Shown here piece after piece: positions 26,356 to 35,338 of a stretch of DNA of 64,000 nt. The DNA comes from Xanthomonas sp. CFBP 8443. Its GTDB lineage: Bacteria; Pseudomonadota; Gammaproteobacteria; Xanthomonadales; Xanthomonadaceae. The stretch is from assembly GCF_025666195.1 (NCBI RefSeq), contig NZ_CP102592.1, positions 1,736,001 to 1,800,000 on the forward strand, in the 5' to 3' direction. Each line of letters begins with the position of its first letter. The stretch's first letter is position 1. The notes under the pieces were generated by a model. The model saw nothing but the letters and a program-made list of their open reading frames with translations. It made no database searches and was not told the DNA's origin. Both the position numbers and the translations under genes were made by a program.

Positions 26356-27309
26356 TCAGGCGGGCGGCGCGCGCAGGGCGCTGCGCCGCGCCTGCCAGGC
26401 CGCAGGCGTCTGCGGTTTGACGAACAGCGCCTGCAGTTCCGGATGCTCGGCGCGCGCGGCGCGTTCGATGCGCTCGATGCAGGCTTCGATCTGCGCGGTG
26501 CTGCGCTGGTCCTCGAACTCGGCGCTGAGCGCGGCGACCACCTGCTCCGGCCCCATCTGCACGCTCAGCACGCCGTTGACCGCACGCACGTCCGGATCGG
26601 CGCCGGCGATGCGGCGCAATGCGTCGCTCAACGGGCGCGCCGCCGGCTCGCCGATCAGCAGGCCCTTGCTCTCGCGCGCCAGCAGGAAGGCCGAGCATGC
26701 GAGCACCGCGGCGATGCCGATGGAGGCCACGCCGTCCAGCTCCGGCATCTGCAGCCATTGCGCGGCCAGCAGGCCGAGCATCGCGATCAGCAGGCCGATC
26801 AGCGCGGCGCTGTCCTCCAGCAGCACGGTGAACAGGCTCGGGTCCTTGCTCTCGCGGAACGCCCGCACGTAGCCCATGGCGCCCTTGCGTGCGCGGAACT
26901 CGCGCAGCGACACCCACCACGAGCCGCCTTCGAACAGCATCGACAGGCCCAGCACCACGTAGTTGAGCGTGTGGCTGCCGGCCGGTTCCGGATTGCGCAG
27001 ATGGGCGATGCCTTCGTACAGCGAGACCCCGGCGCCGAGCGCGAACACCAGCAGGGCGACGATGAAACTCCAGAAATACAGTTCGCGCCCATAGCCGAAC
27101 GGATGCGTGGCATCGGCCGGCCGCGCGGCGCGGCGCAGGCCGTACAGCAGCAACAGTTCGTTGACCGTGTCCACCAGCGAGTGCACGCCCTCGCTGAGCA
27201 TCGCCGAGCTGCCGGACAGCGCGGCGGCGACGAACTTGGCGATGGCGATGGCGAGATTGCCGGCGAGCGCGGCGTAGATCGCAAGGCGGGATCCGGAAGC
27301 GGCGGACAT
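26356..27309 (-). CDS. Cation diffusion facilitator (CDF) transporter, ZnT9-like
   Basis: The product is 317 residues with six membrane helices. The TM2 site reads SEGVHSLVDTVNELLLL (HxxxD), while TM5 reads LEDSAALIGLLIAMLG, where the usual HxxxD has Glu before the Asp. That places it in the ZnT9/SLC30A9-like branch of the family rather than with the classical FieF/YiiP zinc and iron exporters. The C-terminal cytoplasmic domain (VRAVNGVLSVQMGPEQVVAA) is the CDF dimerisation fold. It probably exports a divalent metal by proton exchange; the metal is not known. AGGA lies 6 bp before the ATG. Confidence 0.85.
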   Translation of the reverse strand: MSAASGSRLAIYAALAGNLAIAIAKFVAAALSGSSAMLSEGVHSLVDTVNELLLLYGLRRAARPADATHPFGYGRELYFWSFIVALLVFALGAGVSLYEGIAHLRNPEPAGSHTLNYVVLGLSMLFEGGSWWVSLREFRARKGAMGYVRAFRESKDPSLFTVLLEDSAALIGLLIAMLGLLAAQWLQMPELDGVASIGIAAVLACSAFLLARESKGLLIGEPAARPLSDALRRIAGADPDVRAVNGVLSVQMGPEQVVAALSAEFEDQRSTAQIEACIERIERAARAEHPELQALFVKPQTPAAWQARRSALRAPPA

Positions 27310-27413
27310 GGGCATTCCTGCGCAGAGGCGGCCTGGGCCGCGGCAGCGCGAGGCGGCGCGGAGCGGGCGGCTACAATAGCCGTCCTGCCGTCGTCGCCGT
27401 ATCAAGGAATGCC

Positions 27414-27755
27414 ATGCCTGCCGCACCCGCCTGTCCGCAATGCACCCTGCAGAACACCTATGTCGACGGAGCGATGTGGATCTGCGCCGACTGCGGTCAC
27501 GAGTGGCCGACTGCAGCCGACAGCGCTGCCGCCACGGCGACGGTGGTACGCGACAGCAACGGCAACGTGCTGCAGGCCGGCGACACGGTGGTGGTGATCA
27601 AGGACCTGAAGGTCAAGGGCTCGTCGATCCCGCTCAAGCAGGGCACGGTGATCCGCGGCATCCGTCTGGTCGAGGACGATGCCGAACACATCGAAGGCCA
27701 TTCGGACAAGATCAAGGGCCTGGTGCTGAAGACCTGCTTCCTGCGCAAGGCTTGA
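27414..27755 (+). CDS. Zinc-ribbon YjdM (PhnA-like) protein
   Basis: The product is 113 residues. The ribbon is CPQCTLQNTYVDG followed by ICADCGHEW (Cys8, 11, 25 and 28). The second half has NGNVLQAGDTVVVIKDLKVK and LKQGTVIRGIRLV and an SH3-like barrel, matching YjdM. The older name 'alkylphosphonate utilisation protein PhnA' comes from linkage in E. coli and does not show a phosphonate role. The gene is divergent from the CDF gene. Function is unknown; a nucleic-acid role is possible. Confidence 0.88.
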   Translation: MPAAPACPQCTLQNTYVDGAMWICADCGHEWPTAADSAAATATVVRDSNGNVLQAGDTVVVIKDLKVKGSSIPLKQGTVIRGIRLVEDDAEHIEGHSDKIKGLVLKTCFLRKA

Positions 27756-27927
27756 GTCGCGGTACAAAGGCGCGCGCCGAGATCGTCGCGCGCTGCGTGC
27801 AGCGGCGCGCCGCACGACGGTCGTCGCGCATGGCCGCGGGCGTCGCGGCCGTGGACCGGCGACGGCCCGTGGCGCCAGCGATCGCCGACGCCACGGACAG
27901 CACGCGCGTCGGCCGTGCCGGCCCTGC

Positions 27928-29139
27928 TCAAGCGCCGGCGTTCGCCCAGCCGTGCCGGCGCTGCGCGAACGCCCATGCCAGCACCAGCAGCGCCAGCGCC
28001 GCCCACGGCAGCGCGGCGGCGCCGGAACCTTGCAGCACCATGCCGCCGAGCACGCCGGCGCCGGCGATCGCCAGGTTCCAGCCGGTGACCACCATCGACT
28101 GCGCCAGATCGGCGGCGTCGCCGGCACGGCGCGCGATCGCGGTCTGGAACAGCGTGGCGCAGCCGCCGAACGTCACGCCCCAGACCGCCAGCGCCGCGGC
28201 CAGCAGCGCCGGCGAACGCGGCCACAGCGCCATCGCCAGCACGGCGAGCGCGAACAGGCCGATGCTGGCCAGCAGCAGCGGCCGCATCCAGCGATCGATC
28301 CACACGCCCACCGCGACGATGCCCAGCAGCGAGGCGACGCCGAACAGCAGCAGGTAGCGGTCCAGCGCGGCCGCCGCGGTCGACAGCGCCAGCAGCGGCG
28401 CCACATAGGTGTAGAGCAGGTTGTGCGCGAGCACGAACAGCAGCATCACCGCCAGCACCTGGGCGATGCCGCGCAGGCCCAGCACGCGGCGCAGCGGCAG
28501 CGCGGCGGTCGCTGCCTGGCCGGCGAAGTCGGGCAGCGCGGCGCGGGCCCAGCCGAGCAGGCCGAAACCCAGCAGCGACATCGCGCCGAACGTCCAGCGC
28601 CAGCCCCACTGCTGCCCGAGCAAGGTGCCGGCCGGCACGCCCAGCGCCAGCGCCAGCGGCGTGCCGACCATCGCCACCGCGATCGCGCGGCCCTGCTGCG
28701 CCGGCGCTACCATGCGGCTCGCGTAGCCGGCCAGCAGCGCCCACAGCAGCCCGGCGCTGACTCCGGCGAGCAGGCGCGCGGCCAGGATCAACGGATAGCT
28801 GGCGGACACCGCGGTGACCGTGTTGGCCATCACGAAGCCGGCGATGGCGAGCAGCAGCAACGGGCGCCGGCGGTAGCGCCGGGTGGCGGCGGTGAGCGGG
28901 ATCGCCGCCAGCAGCGAGCCCAGCGCGTAGACGGTGACCAGTTGGCCGACCCAGGCCTCGCCGACGCCCAGCCCCGCCGCCATCTGCGGCAGCAGGCCGG
29001 CCGGCAGCGCTTCGGTGAGGATGGTGACGAAGCCGGCGCAGGCCAGTGCGAGCAGGCCGCTCCACGGCAGGCGCCGCGTTGCCGGCGGCGCGGTCGCAGC
29101 GGGCGCGGCCGGGCACGGCGCGAGGCAGTCGCCGCTCAT
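27928..29139 (-). CDS. MFS transporter, DHA1/AraJ-type exporter
   Basis: The product is 403 residues with twelve predicted helices. The N-half has LACAGFVTILTEALPAGLLP, matching the 'TEALPAGLLP' motif of sugar- or drug-efflux DHA1 members, and the loop TRRYRRRPLLLLAI (motif A-like). It probably exports a small hydrophobic or amphipathic molecule by proton antiport. The ATG overlaps the stop of the serine-hydrolase gene by 4 bp (ATGA), so the two are translationally coupled and likely serve one function, with the LysR gene on the other strand as regulator. Confidence 0.85.
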   Translation of the reverse strand: MSGDCLAPCPAAPAATAPPATRRLPWSGLLALACAGFVTILTEALPAGLLPQMAAGLGVGEAWVGQLVTVYALGSLLAAIPLTAATRRYRRRPLLLLAIAGFVMANTVTAVSASYPLILAARLLAGVSAGLLWALLAGYASRMVAPAQQGRAIAVAMVGTPLALALGVPAGTLLGQQWGWRWTFGAMSLLGFGLLGWARAALPDFAGQAATAALPLRRVLGLRGIAQVLAVMLLFVLAHNLLYTYVAPLLALSTAAAALDRYLLLFGVASLLGIVAVGVWIDRWMRPLLLASIGLFALAVLAMALWPRSPALLAAALAVWGVTFGGCATLFQTAIARRAGDAADLAQSMVVTGWNLAIAGAGVLGGMVLQGSGAAALPWAALALLVLAWAFAQRRHGWANAGA

Positions 29140-30344
29140 GCCGACACCCCGCGCAGGCTGGCGTAGACCGCGTCGCGCAGCTCGACCACGAACGCACCGG
29201 ACATGCCTTCGTACAGGGTGTTGGTCAGCGCCACCACGCTCAGCTGCCGCGCCGGATCGACGAACCAGGCGTGTCCGTAGGCGCCGCCCCAGCGCCAGCT
29301 GCCGGGCGCTTCCGGGGTCGCGGTCGGCGCGGGATCGCGCAGCACCGCGAAGCCCAGGCCGTAGCCCCAGCCGGGCCCATCCGCTGGGCCGAAGTCGCCG
29401 GCCTGGGCGCGACCCATCTCGGCCACCAGCGCGGCCGGCAGCAGCGGCGCGCCGCCGCCGCGCAGCGTCTCCAGCAGGCGCAGCACGTCGTCGGCGGTGC
29501 CGACCATGCCGGCGCCGGCGGAGGCGAACGCGTCGCGGTCCAGCGCGCGCGAGGCATGGAACACGATGCCGGCGCCGTCCGCGAACGGCGCGACGATTTC
29601 GCCTTCGCCCAGCCGATGCGGCGCCGGATCGCCGTTGACGTAGGGCACGGCCAGGCTGGCCGCGTCCTCGGCATGGAAGGCGGTGGCGTGCATGTCCAGC
29701 GGCGCGGTGACCAGCTCGCGCACCAGCGCCGGCAAGGACTGGCCGCTGGCCGCCTGCAGCACCGCGCCGGCGACGTCGATCGACAGCGAATAGCCCCAGC
29801 CGGTGCCGGGCGGGTACTGCAGCGGCACCTCGGCGAGGCGGCGCAGGTTGTCTTCCAGGCTCAGGCCGCTGTTGTCCATGCCATCGGAGACGCCGGCACG
29901 CGCATGCGCGCCGTGCGCCGGTTCGAGGAAGCGGTAGCCGAGCCCGGCGCTGTGGCTGAGCAACTGGCGCAGGCTGATGTCCGGCACCCGGCCATCGGCC
30001 AATGCGGGACGGAACCACGGCAGCCAGCGCGCGATCGGCGCATCCAGCGTCAGCCGGCCCTGCGCGACCAGGACCAGCGCGGCCGTCGCCACGACCAGCT
30101 TGCTGACCGAGGCCAGCCGGAACGTGGTGTCCTCGCGCATCGGCCGCTGCGCCTCGCGGTCGGCCCAGCCGGCGGCGCGGCGGTAGACGCAGCTGCCGCG
30201 GTGGGCGACCAGCACCACGGCACCGACCAGCCGCTGCTGGCGCAGCGCGGCATCGATCGCGGCATCCAGCGGCGCGGCGTGTTGCGGCGAAAGCGCTGGC
30301 GCTTGGGCCGGGGCAGGGGTGGCGACGGCGGAGGACATGGACAT
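29136..30344 (-). CDS. Beta-lactamase-fold serine hydrolase (class C-like esterase)
   Basis: The product is 402 residues. The nucleophile motif is FRLASVSKLVV (SxxK, about residues 77-87), and the conserved tyrosine lies in YSLSIDVAG near 176-184. The third block is GGAYGHAWFVDP (about 360-371). This is the beta-lactamase/DD-peptidase fold used by esterases of family VIII and penicillin-recognising proteins; the substrate is unknown. No signal peptide is seen, so it is probably cytoplasmic. It is coupled to the MFS gene by a 4-bp overlap, suggesting that it modifies a compound that is then exported. No strong ribosome-binding site was found before the ATG. Confidence 0.85.
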   Translation of the reverse strand: MSMSSAVATPAPAQAPALSPQHAAPLDAAIDAALRQQRLVGAVVLVAHRGSCVYRRAAGWADREAQRPMREDTTFRLASVSKLVVATAALVLVAQGRLTLDAPIARWLPWFRPALADGRVPDISLRQLLSHSAGLGYRFLEPAHGAHARAGVSDGMDNSGLSLEDNLRRLAEVPLQYPPGTGWGYSLSIDVAGAVLQAASGQSLPALVRELVTAPLDMHATAFHAEDAASLAVPYVNGDPAPHRLGEGEIVAPFADGAGIVFHASRALDRDAFASAGAGMVGTADDVLRLLETLRGGGAPLLPAALVAEMGRAQAGDFGPADGPGWGYGLGFAVLRDPAPTATPEAPGSWRWGGAYGHAWFVDPARQLSVVALTNTLYEGMSGAFVVELRDAVYASLRGVSA

Positions 30345-30389
30345 CGGCGCAACTCGTGGAGGAGGGAGGTGCAGCATGGGCGCATGCCG

Positions 30390-30444
30390 ATTGCGGAAAA
30401 AGACGGGTAGAGTTCCTGGCTGTGAGGACATGAATGTCCGCAAT
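30390..30444. promoter_or_regulatory. Dyads upstream of the second LysR gene, possible operator
   Basis: ATTGCGGA at 30390-30397 has its perfect reverse complement TCCGCAAT at 30437-30444. A tighter dyad, GGACAT-GA-ATGTCC, lies at 30426-30439. They sit between the divergent serine-hydrolase and LysR genes, where a LysR operator would be expected. Confidence 0.45.
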
Positions 30445-30456
30445 GGTGGCGGTGCG

Positions 30457-31335
30457 ATGGACAGTCTGGGCAGCCTGCGAGGCTTCGTACAGGTGGTGGA
30501 GAGCGGCGGTTTCGCCGAAGCCGGGCGGGCGCTGGGCGTGTCCGCGTCGGCGATGGCCAAGAGCGTCGCGCGGCTGGAGCAGTCGCTGGGCGCGCGCCTG
30601 TTCCATCGCAGCACCCGCAGCCTGACTCTGACCGCCGAGGGCCAGCTGTTCCTGGTGCGCTGCCGGCGCATCCTGGCCGAGGCCGAGGCGGCGCGCGGCG
30701 AACTGAGCAGCCTGGCCGGGACGCCGAAAGGGCGGCTGCGGATCAGCCTGCCGATGAACAACAACGTGCTGCTGCCGACGCTGGCCGGGTTCATGTGCGC
30801 CTATCCGCAGATCCAGCTCGACCTGGATTTCGACGATCGCCTGGTGGACGTGATCGAGGAAGGCTTCGATGCGGTGCTGCGTGTCGCCGAGCCGGACGAT
30901 TCGCGGCTGGCTTCGCGGCGGCTGGGCAGCTTCCGGCGTTGCCTGGTCGCCTCGCCGGACTACCTGCAGCGCCACGGAACGCCGCAGCTTCCGGCTGACC
31001 TGGCCGCGCACCAGTGCCTGCACTACCGGTTCCGCAGCAGCGGGCGCCTGGAAGCGTGGCCGCTGGGTGCGGCGGCGGCCGGCCTGCAACTGCCGGTATC
31101 GATGGTCTGCAACAACATCGAAACGCGGCTGAGCCTGGCGCTGCGCGGCTGCGGCGTCGCCTTCCTGCCCGAGCACTCGGTGCGCGCGGAACTGGAGGCC
31201 GGCAGCTTGCGCACGGTGCTCGACGAACACGTCAATTCCATCGGCACCTTCCACCTGCTGTGGCCATCGGGCAGGCACATGCTGCCGAAACTGCGTGTGT
31301 TCATCGATTTTCTCGGCGAGCGGCTGACCCTTTAG
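30457..31335 (+). CDS. LysR-family transcriptional regulator, divergent from the MFS/hydrolase operon
   Basis: The product is 292 residues. The HTH is FVQVVESGGFAEAGRALGVS, then SAMAKSVARLEQSLGARLF, with the wing RSTRSLTLTAEGQ. The effector domain starts near 90 and includes RLRISLPMNNNVLLPTLAGF, YLQRHGTPQLPADLAAHQCL and GVAFLPEHSVRAEL. The likely target is the divergent serine-hydrolase/MFS operon. The start at 30457 is chosen because the protein then begins MDSLGSL, 12 residues before the HTH. A second in-frame ATG at 30430 would add 9 residues and overlap the dyad. Confidence 0.9.
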   Translation: MDSLGSLRGFVQVVESGGFAEAGRALGVSASAMAKSVARLEQSLGARLFHRSTRSLTLTAEGQLFLVRCRRILAEAEAARGELSSLAGTPKGRLRISLPMNNNVLLPTLAGFMCAYPQIQLDLDFDDRLVDVIEEGFDAVLRVAEPDDSRLASRRLGSFRRCLVASPDYLQRHGTPQLPADLAAHQCLHYRFRSSGRLEAWPLGAAAAGLQLPVSMVCNNIETRLSLALRGCGVAFLPEHSVRAELEAGSLRTVLDEHVNSIGTFHLLWPSGRHMLPKLRVFIDFLGERLTL

Positions 31336-31431
31336 GTCCTGGCGCGGGCCGGCCTGCGGACCGCCCTGGCCGCGGCTATGATGCGGACGGGCGCCGGGGG
31401 GCGCCGCCCAACCAGGGAGCAGGGGGGACGC

Positions 31432-33930
31432 ATGGACAAGCAGGTTGTCGCGGCCGGCGGTCGCGTGGGGCGCCGCTTGGCAGGGCTGTTGCTGCTGTGC
31501 CTGCTGGCGCTGCCGGCGTGGGCGCGAATGCAGGAAGTCAAACCCGGGCAGACCCCGCAGCTGGCGGCGGACGAGGGCCTGGTGCTGGTCGCGGTGGACA
31601 CCGCTATCGACCTCCAAGGCGTGGAGTTGAACAAGGACGGCAAGCTGTTCGGCGCCGGCACCATGTCCAGGCTCAAACCGGGCATCAGCTACCGGCTGTA
31701 CATCGCCCCGGTCGGCGACTACGCCTGGCGCAAGGTGGTGCTGGTACCGCAGTTCGCCTACAACCTGCGCGACAGCGACGAGTTCCGTTTCCGCATCCAG
31801 GCCGGGCGCATCACCTATCCGGGCGACCTGCTGTTCCGTCCCACGTCCTTGTTCCGTGCCGACATGGGCATGGTCAACCGGTCGCTGGCGGCGATGGACT
31901 GGCTGCAGCAGACCCACCCGGCGCTGTGGTCCGGCTACGAACTGGCCTATTCGGGGCACTATCCCGATCCGTTCCCGCAGTTCTACCGCAAGGCGCTGGC
32001 GCAGCATCCGGGCGCCACGCCGGCCGCCAAGGTGGCATTGCGCGCACCGCCGGCGGCGAGCGCGTTGCCGATCGCGCCGGCCACGCTGTTCCGCGACAGT
32101 CTGGTCAATGCGCTGCGCCTGAATCCGCGCGGCGACCTGCTGGCGCTGCAGCTGCACGAGCGCAAGGACGAATGGCGGATCGAACTGCTGGATCTGCCCA
32201 GCAACGAGCAGCGCCTGCTGGCCACCAGCGTCGAGCCGATCAAGCAGCTGCTGTGGGCCGGCAACGACACGCTGCTGTTCAGCGTGCGCGTGCCGAACGG
32301 CCCGGACGTGGTGCGCGGCATGCGCGTGGACACCGCCGCCGACGGCACGCGCAAGTGGATGCCGCTGAACCTGCCCAACGGCGGCTACATCGTGGCCGCC
32401 TTGCCGCAGACGCCGGACACGGTGCTGTATGCCACCACGCTGCGCAACGGCGACACCGCGGTGCAGCTGATGGACGTGTCCAGCCAGGCGGCGATCGACC
32501 GCTGGCGGCCGCGCTACCAGGAGCGGTTGAACATCGGCCTGGAGCGCGACGTGGGCTGGCTGACCGACGGCAACGGGCGGCTGCGCCTGGCGGTGGTGCG
32601 GCGCGACGACGACTACGTGCTGATGTACCGCGACGGCATGGGCGCGACCTACCGCGACGTGATGACGCTCAGCGATCTGCGCGATTTCGAGCCGGTGGGT
32701 CTGTCCTTCGATGCGGGCGAGATCTACGCGGTGACCGACGAGGGGCGCGGCCAGCGCGATCTGGTGGCCTACGACGTCGCCGCGCGCAAGATCGTGCGCA
32801 CGCTGTTCAGCCAGCCCGGGGTCGACGTCGTCGACCTGATCCAGGGCCCGCGGCGCGCGCCGATCGGGGTGACCTACTACGAGAGCGGGCGCCTGGTCAG
32901 CCACTATTTCGAGAGCGCCGACGAACGCCTCAACCGCGCGTTGAGCGCCGCGCTGCCCGGGCGCAACGTGCAGATCGCCGCGCGCAATGTGGACGGACGG
33001 CAGATGATCCTGTGGGCCGATGCCGCCGACCGCCCGCCGCAGCTGTTTCACCTGGATCTGGACAAGCGCGCCGCGGTGTCGATCGGCGAGGACATGCCGT
33101 GGTTGCAGCGCACGGCGTTCGCGCCCAGCGAGGTGATCAAGTTCAAGGGTCGCGATGGGCTGGCGCTGGACGCGTTCCTGACCCTGCCGCCCGGCGGCGG
33201 GCGCAAGCCGCTGGTGGTGTTCCCGCATGGCGGCCCGATCGGCGTGGCCGACGCGCTGGGCTTCGATCCGGACACGCAGTTCCTGGCCTCGCTCGGCTAC
33301 GCGGTGCTGCGGGTCAATTTCCGCGGCTCCGACGGTTACGGCCGCGCGTTCCGCGAAGCCGGGCGCGACGGGTTCGGCACGCTGATCGAGGACGACATCG
33401 ACGCGGCGATCGAACAGGCGCTGGCGCGCTATCCGCTGGATGCGCAGCGCATGTGCGTGCTCGGCGCCAGCTACGGCGGCTATTCGGCGCTGGTGATGGC
33501 GATGCGCTGGCCCGATCGCTTCCGCTGCGCGGTGTCGATCGCCGGGGTCGCCGACCGGATCCTGATCTATACCGCCAGCGATGCGGGCAGCCATGCGAAA
33601 GGCCGCGCCGAACTGGAACGCTGGCTCGGCGACCCGAACACGCAACAGGAACGGATGGTCAGCACCTCGCCGCTGTACCGCTACGACGCGATCAAGGTGC
33701 CGGTGATGCTGGCGCACGGACTGGAAGACCGGCGCGTGGACTACGAGCACACCCGGCGCATGCTGCGGATGCTGGACATGGCCGGCAATCCGCCGGTGGG
33801 GCTGAGCTTCGCCGGCGAGGGCCACGGCTTTGCCGATGTCGATCACCGTGCCGCGCTGTGGAGCGGTGTGGCCGGTTTCCTGCAGGCGCATCTGGCCGCG
33901 GGCGCACCGCCGCAGGCGGCGACGCCCTGA
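31432..33930 (+). CDS. Secreted S9-family (prolyl-oligopeptidase-like) peptidase
   Basis: The product is 832 residues with a signal peptide (about 1-31, ending PAWARM). It has a long beta-propeller-type middle and a C-terminal alpha/beta-hydrolase domain from about 560. The triad is visible: Ser680 in GASYGGYS, Asp766 in HGLEDRRV and His798 in GEGHGFAD. Substrate entry in this family is limited to short peptides by the propeller, so it probably acts as a dipeptidyl or oligopeptidase in the periplasm. A GGGGGGAC lies just before the ATG at 31432. The gene stands alone. Confidence 0.85.
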   Translation: MDKQVVAAGGRVGRRLAGLLLLCLLALPAWARMQEVKPGQTPQLAADEGLVLVAVDTAIDLQGVELNKDGKLFGAGTMSRLKPGISYRLYIAPVGDYAWRKVVLVPQFAYNLRDSDEFRFRIQAGRITYPGDLLFRPTSLFRADMGMVNRSLAAMDWLQQTHPALWSGYELAYSGHYPDPFPQFYRKALAQHPGATPAAKVALRAPPAASALPIAPATLFRDSLVNALRLNPRGDLLALQLHERKDEWRIELLDLPSNEQRLLATSVEPIKQLLWAGNDTLLFSVRVPNGPDVVRGMRVDTAADGTRKWMPLNLPNGGYIVAALPQTPDTVLYATTLRNGDTAVQLMDVSSQAAIDRWRPRYQERLNIGLERDVGWLTDGNGRLRLAVVRRDDDYVLMYRDGMGATYRDVMTLSDLRDFEPVGLSFDAGEIYAVTDEGRGQRDLVAYDVAARKIVRTLFSQPGVDVVDLIQGPRRAPIGVTYYESGRLVSHYFESADERLNRALSAALPGRNVQIAARNVDGRQMILWADAADRPPQLFHLDLDKRAAVSIGEDMPWLQRTAFAPSEVIKFKGRDGLALDAFLTLPPGGGRKPLVVFPHGGPIGVADALGFDPDTQFLASLGYAVLRVNFRGSDGYGRAFREAGRDGFGTLIEDDIDAAIEQALARYPLDAQRMCVLGASYGGYSALVMAMRWPDRFRCAVSIAGVADRILIYTASDAGSHAKGRAELERWLGDPNTQQERMVSTSPLYRYDAIKVPVMLAHGLEDRRVDYEHTRRMLRMLDMAGNPPVGLSFAGEGHGFADVDHRAALWSGVAGFLQAHLAAGAPPQAATP

Positions 33931-33982
33931 CCGGCGACGGCGGCGGCACGCGATTCGCGCCGCCGCCGCACGCCCGCCCGGC

Positions 33983-35071
33983 TCAGTCCAGCGTCGGGTA
34001 GTCGATGTAGCCCTTGGCGCCGCCGCCGTAGAGCGTGTCCGCATCCACCGCGTTGAGCGGCGCGTCGCGGCGCAGCCGTTCCACCAGGTCCGGGTTGGCG
34101 ATGAACGGGCGTCCGAACGCCACCGCGTCGGCGCGGCCGGAGGCGACGGTCTGCTCGGCCAGGGTCTTGTCGTAGCCGTTGTTGACCAGCCACGGACCGC
34201 GGAACTTGCCGCGCAGCGCGGCGTAGTCGAAGGCGATGCCGTCGCGCGGGCCGCCGGTGGTGCCCTCGATCACGTGCACGAAGGCCAGGCCCAGCGCATC
34301 CAGGCGCTCGACCGCGCGTTCGAACAGCGGCTGCGGGTCGCTGTCGCGCGCATCGTTGACCGGGGTCACCGGCGACAGGCGCACGCCGGTGCGCTCGGCG
34401 CCGATCTCCTGCGCCACCGCCTGCACCACCTCGAACAGCAAGCGGGTGCGGTTCTCGATGCTGCCGCCGTAGGCGTCGTCGCGATGGTTGCTGCCGTCGC
34501 GCAGGAACTGGTCGATCAGGTAGCCGTTCGCGGCGTGCACCTCGACGCCGTCGAAGCCGGCGGCGATGGCGTTGCGTGCGGCGTGGCGGTAGTCCGCGAT
34601 CAGGCCGGGAATCTCGTCCAGGCGCAATGCGCGCGGTGCGGAGACGTCGCTGAAGCCCTCGGCGGTGTAGGTCTTGGCCTCGGCGCGCAGCGCGCTCGGC
34701 GCCACCGGCGCAGCGCCGTCCGGCAGCAGGCTGACGTGGGAGATACGGCCGACATGCCATAGCTGCAGCACGATCCTGCCGCCGCGGCGGTGCACCTCGG
34801 CGGTGATCGGCTGCCACGCGGCGACCTGTGCGTCGCTGTAGATGCCGGGCGTGTCCAGGTAGCCCTGGCCCATCGGGCTGATCTGGGTGGCCTCGGCAAC
34901 GATCAGCCCGGCCTCGGCGCGTTGCCCGTAGTACGCGATGGCCAGCGGCGAGGGGATGCGGCCGTCGCCTTCGGCGCGGTTGCGGGTCAGCGGCGCCATC
35001 ACGATACGGTTGGCCAGTTCGATCGCGCCCAGGCGCAGCGGCGTGAACAGCGGGGAAGCGGTAGCGGTCAT
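33983..35071 (-). CDS. Old yellow enzyme-type alkene reductase (NemA-like)
   Basis: The product is 362 residues of the FMN-dependent TIM-barrel old yellow enzyme family. It opens with LFTPLRLGAIELANRIVMAP, followed by LTRNRAEGDGRIPSPLAIAY. The active-site HxxN pair lies in EVHAANGYLIDQFL (about 178-191), and the loop GYDKTLAEQ follows later. The family reduces activated C=C bonds and nitro groups using NAD(P)H. In E. coli NemA is induced by electrophiles such as N-ethylmaleimide; no regulator gene lies beside this copy. It is convergent with the S9 gene. Confidence 0.9.
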   Translation of the reverse strand: MTATASPLFTPLRLGAIELANRIVMAPLTRNRAEGDGRIPSPLAIAYYGQRAEAGLIVAEATQISPMGQGYLDTPGIYSDAQVAAWQPITAEVHRRGGRIVLQLWHVGRISHVSLLPDGAAPVAPSALRAEAKTYTAEGFSDVSAPRALRLDEIPGLIADYRHAARNAIAAGFDGVEVHAANGYLIDQFLRDGSNHRDDAYGGSIENRTRLLFEVVQAVAQEIGAERTGVRLSPVTPVNDARDSDPQPLFERAVERLDALGLAFVHVIEGTTGGPRDGIAFDYAALRGKFRGPWLVNNGYDKTLAEQTVASGRADAVAFGRPFIANPDLVERLRRDAPLNAVDADTLYGGGAKGYIDYPTLD

Positions 35072-35338
35072 CGGCAGGTGTTCTCGTAGAAATTGGGGGA
35101 GGCAAGGGCGACGCAGCGCCGGCGGCGCAGGCGTGCCCTCGATCAGATGGGGACGGCTGCGGCCGATTGCGCACGGGCGCGGTAGGACAGTGCGTTACCG
35201 GCAGAGGTCTGGCCGGCGAGGCCGTCGCCGTGTTGAGGCCGCCTGGAAAGCGCTGCAACGCGGTGTTGCGCGGGCGTGGGTTCAATCGCGTGCTGCGATG
35301 CACAATAATGGGCGGCCCTCTTCGATCAGGCTTCGGGC

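Noticed and set aside
27928-34044. A 2038-codon open frame on the minus strand spanning several genes
   Set aside because: It only becomes open because GC-rich genes lack stops in other frames. The real genes inside it are the MFS transporter (27928-29139), serine hydrolase, LysR and S9 peptidase in other frames.
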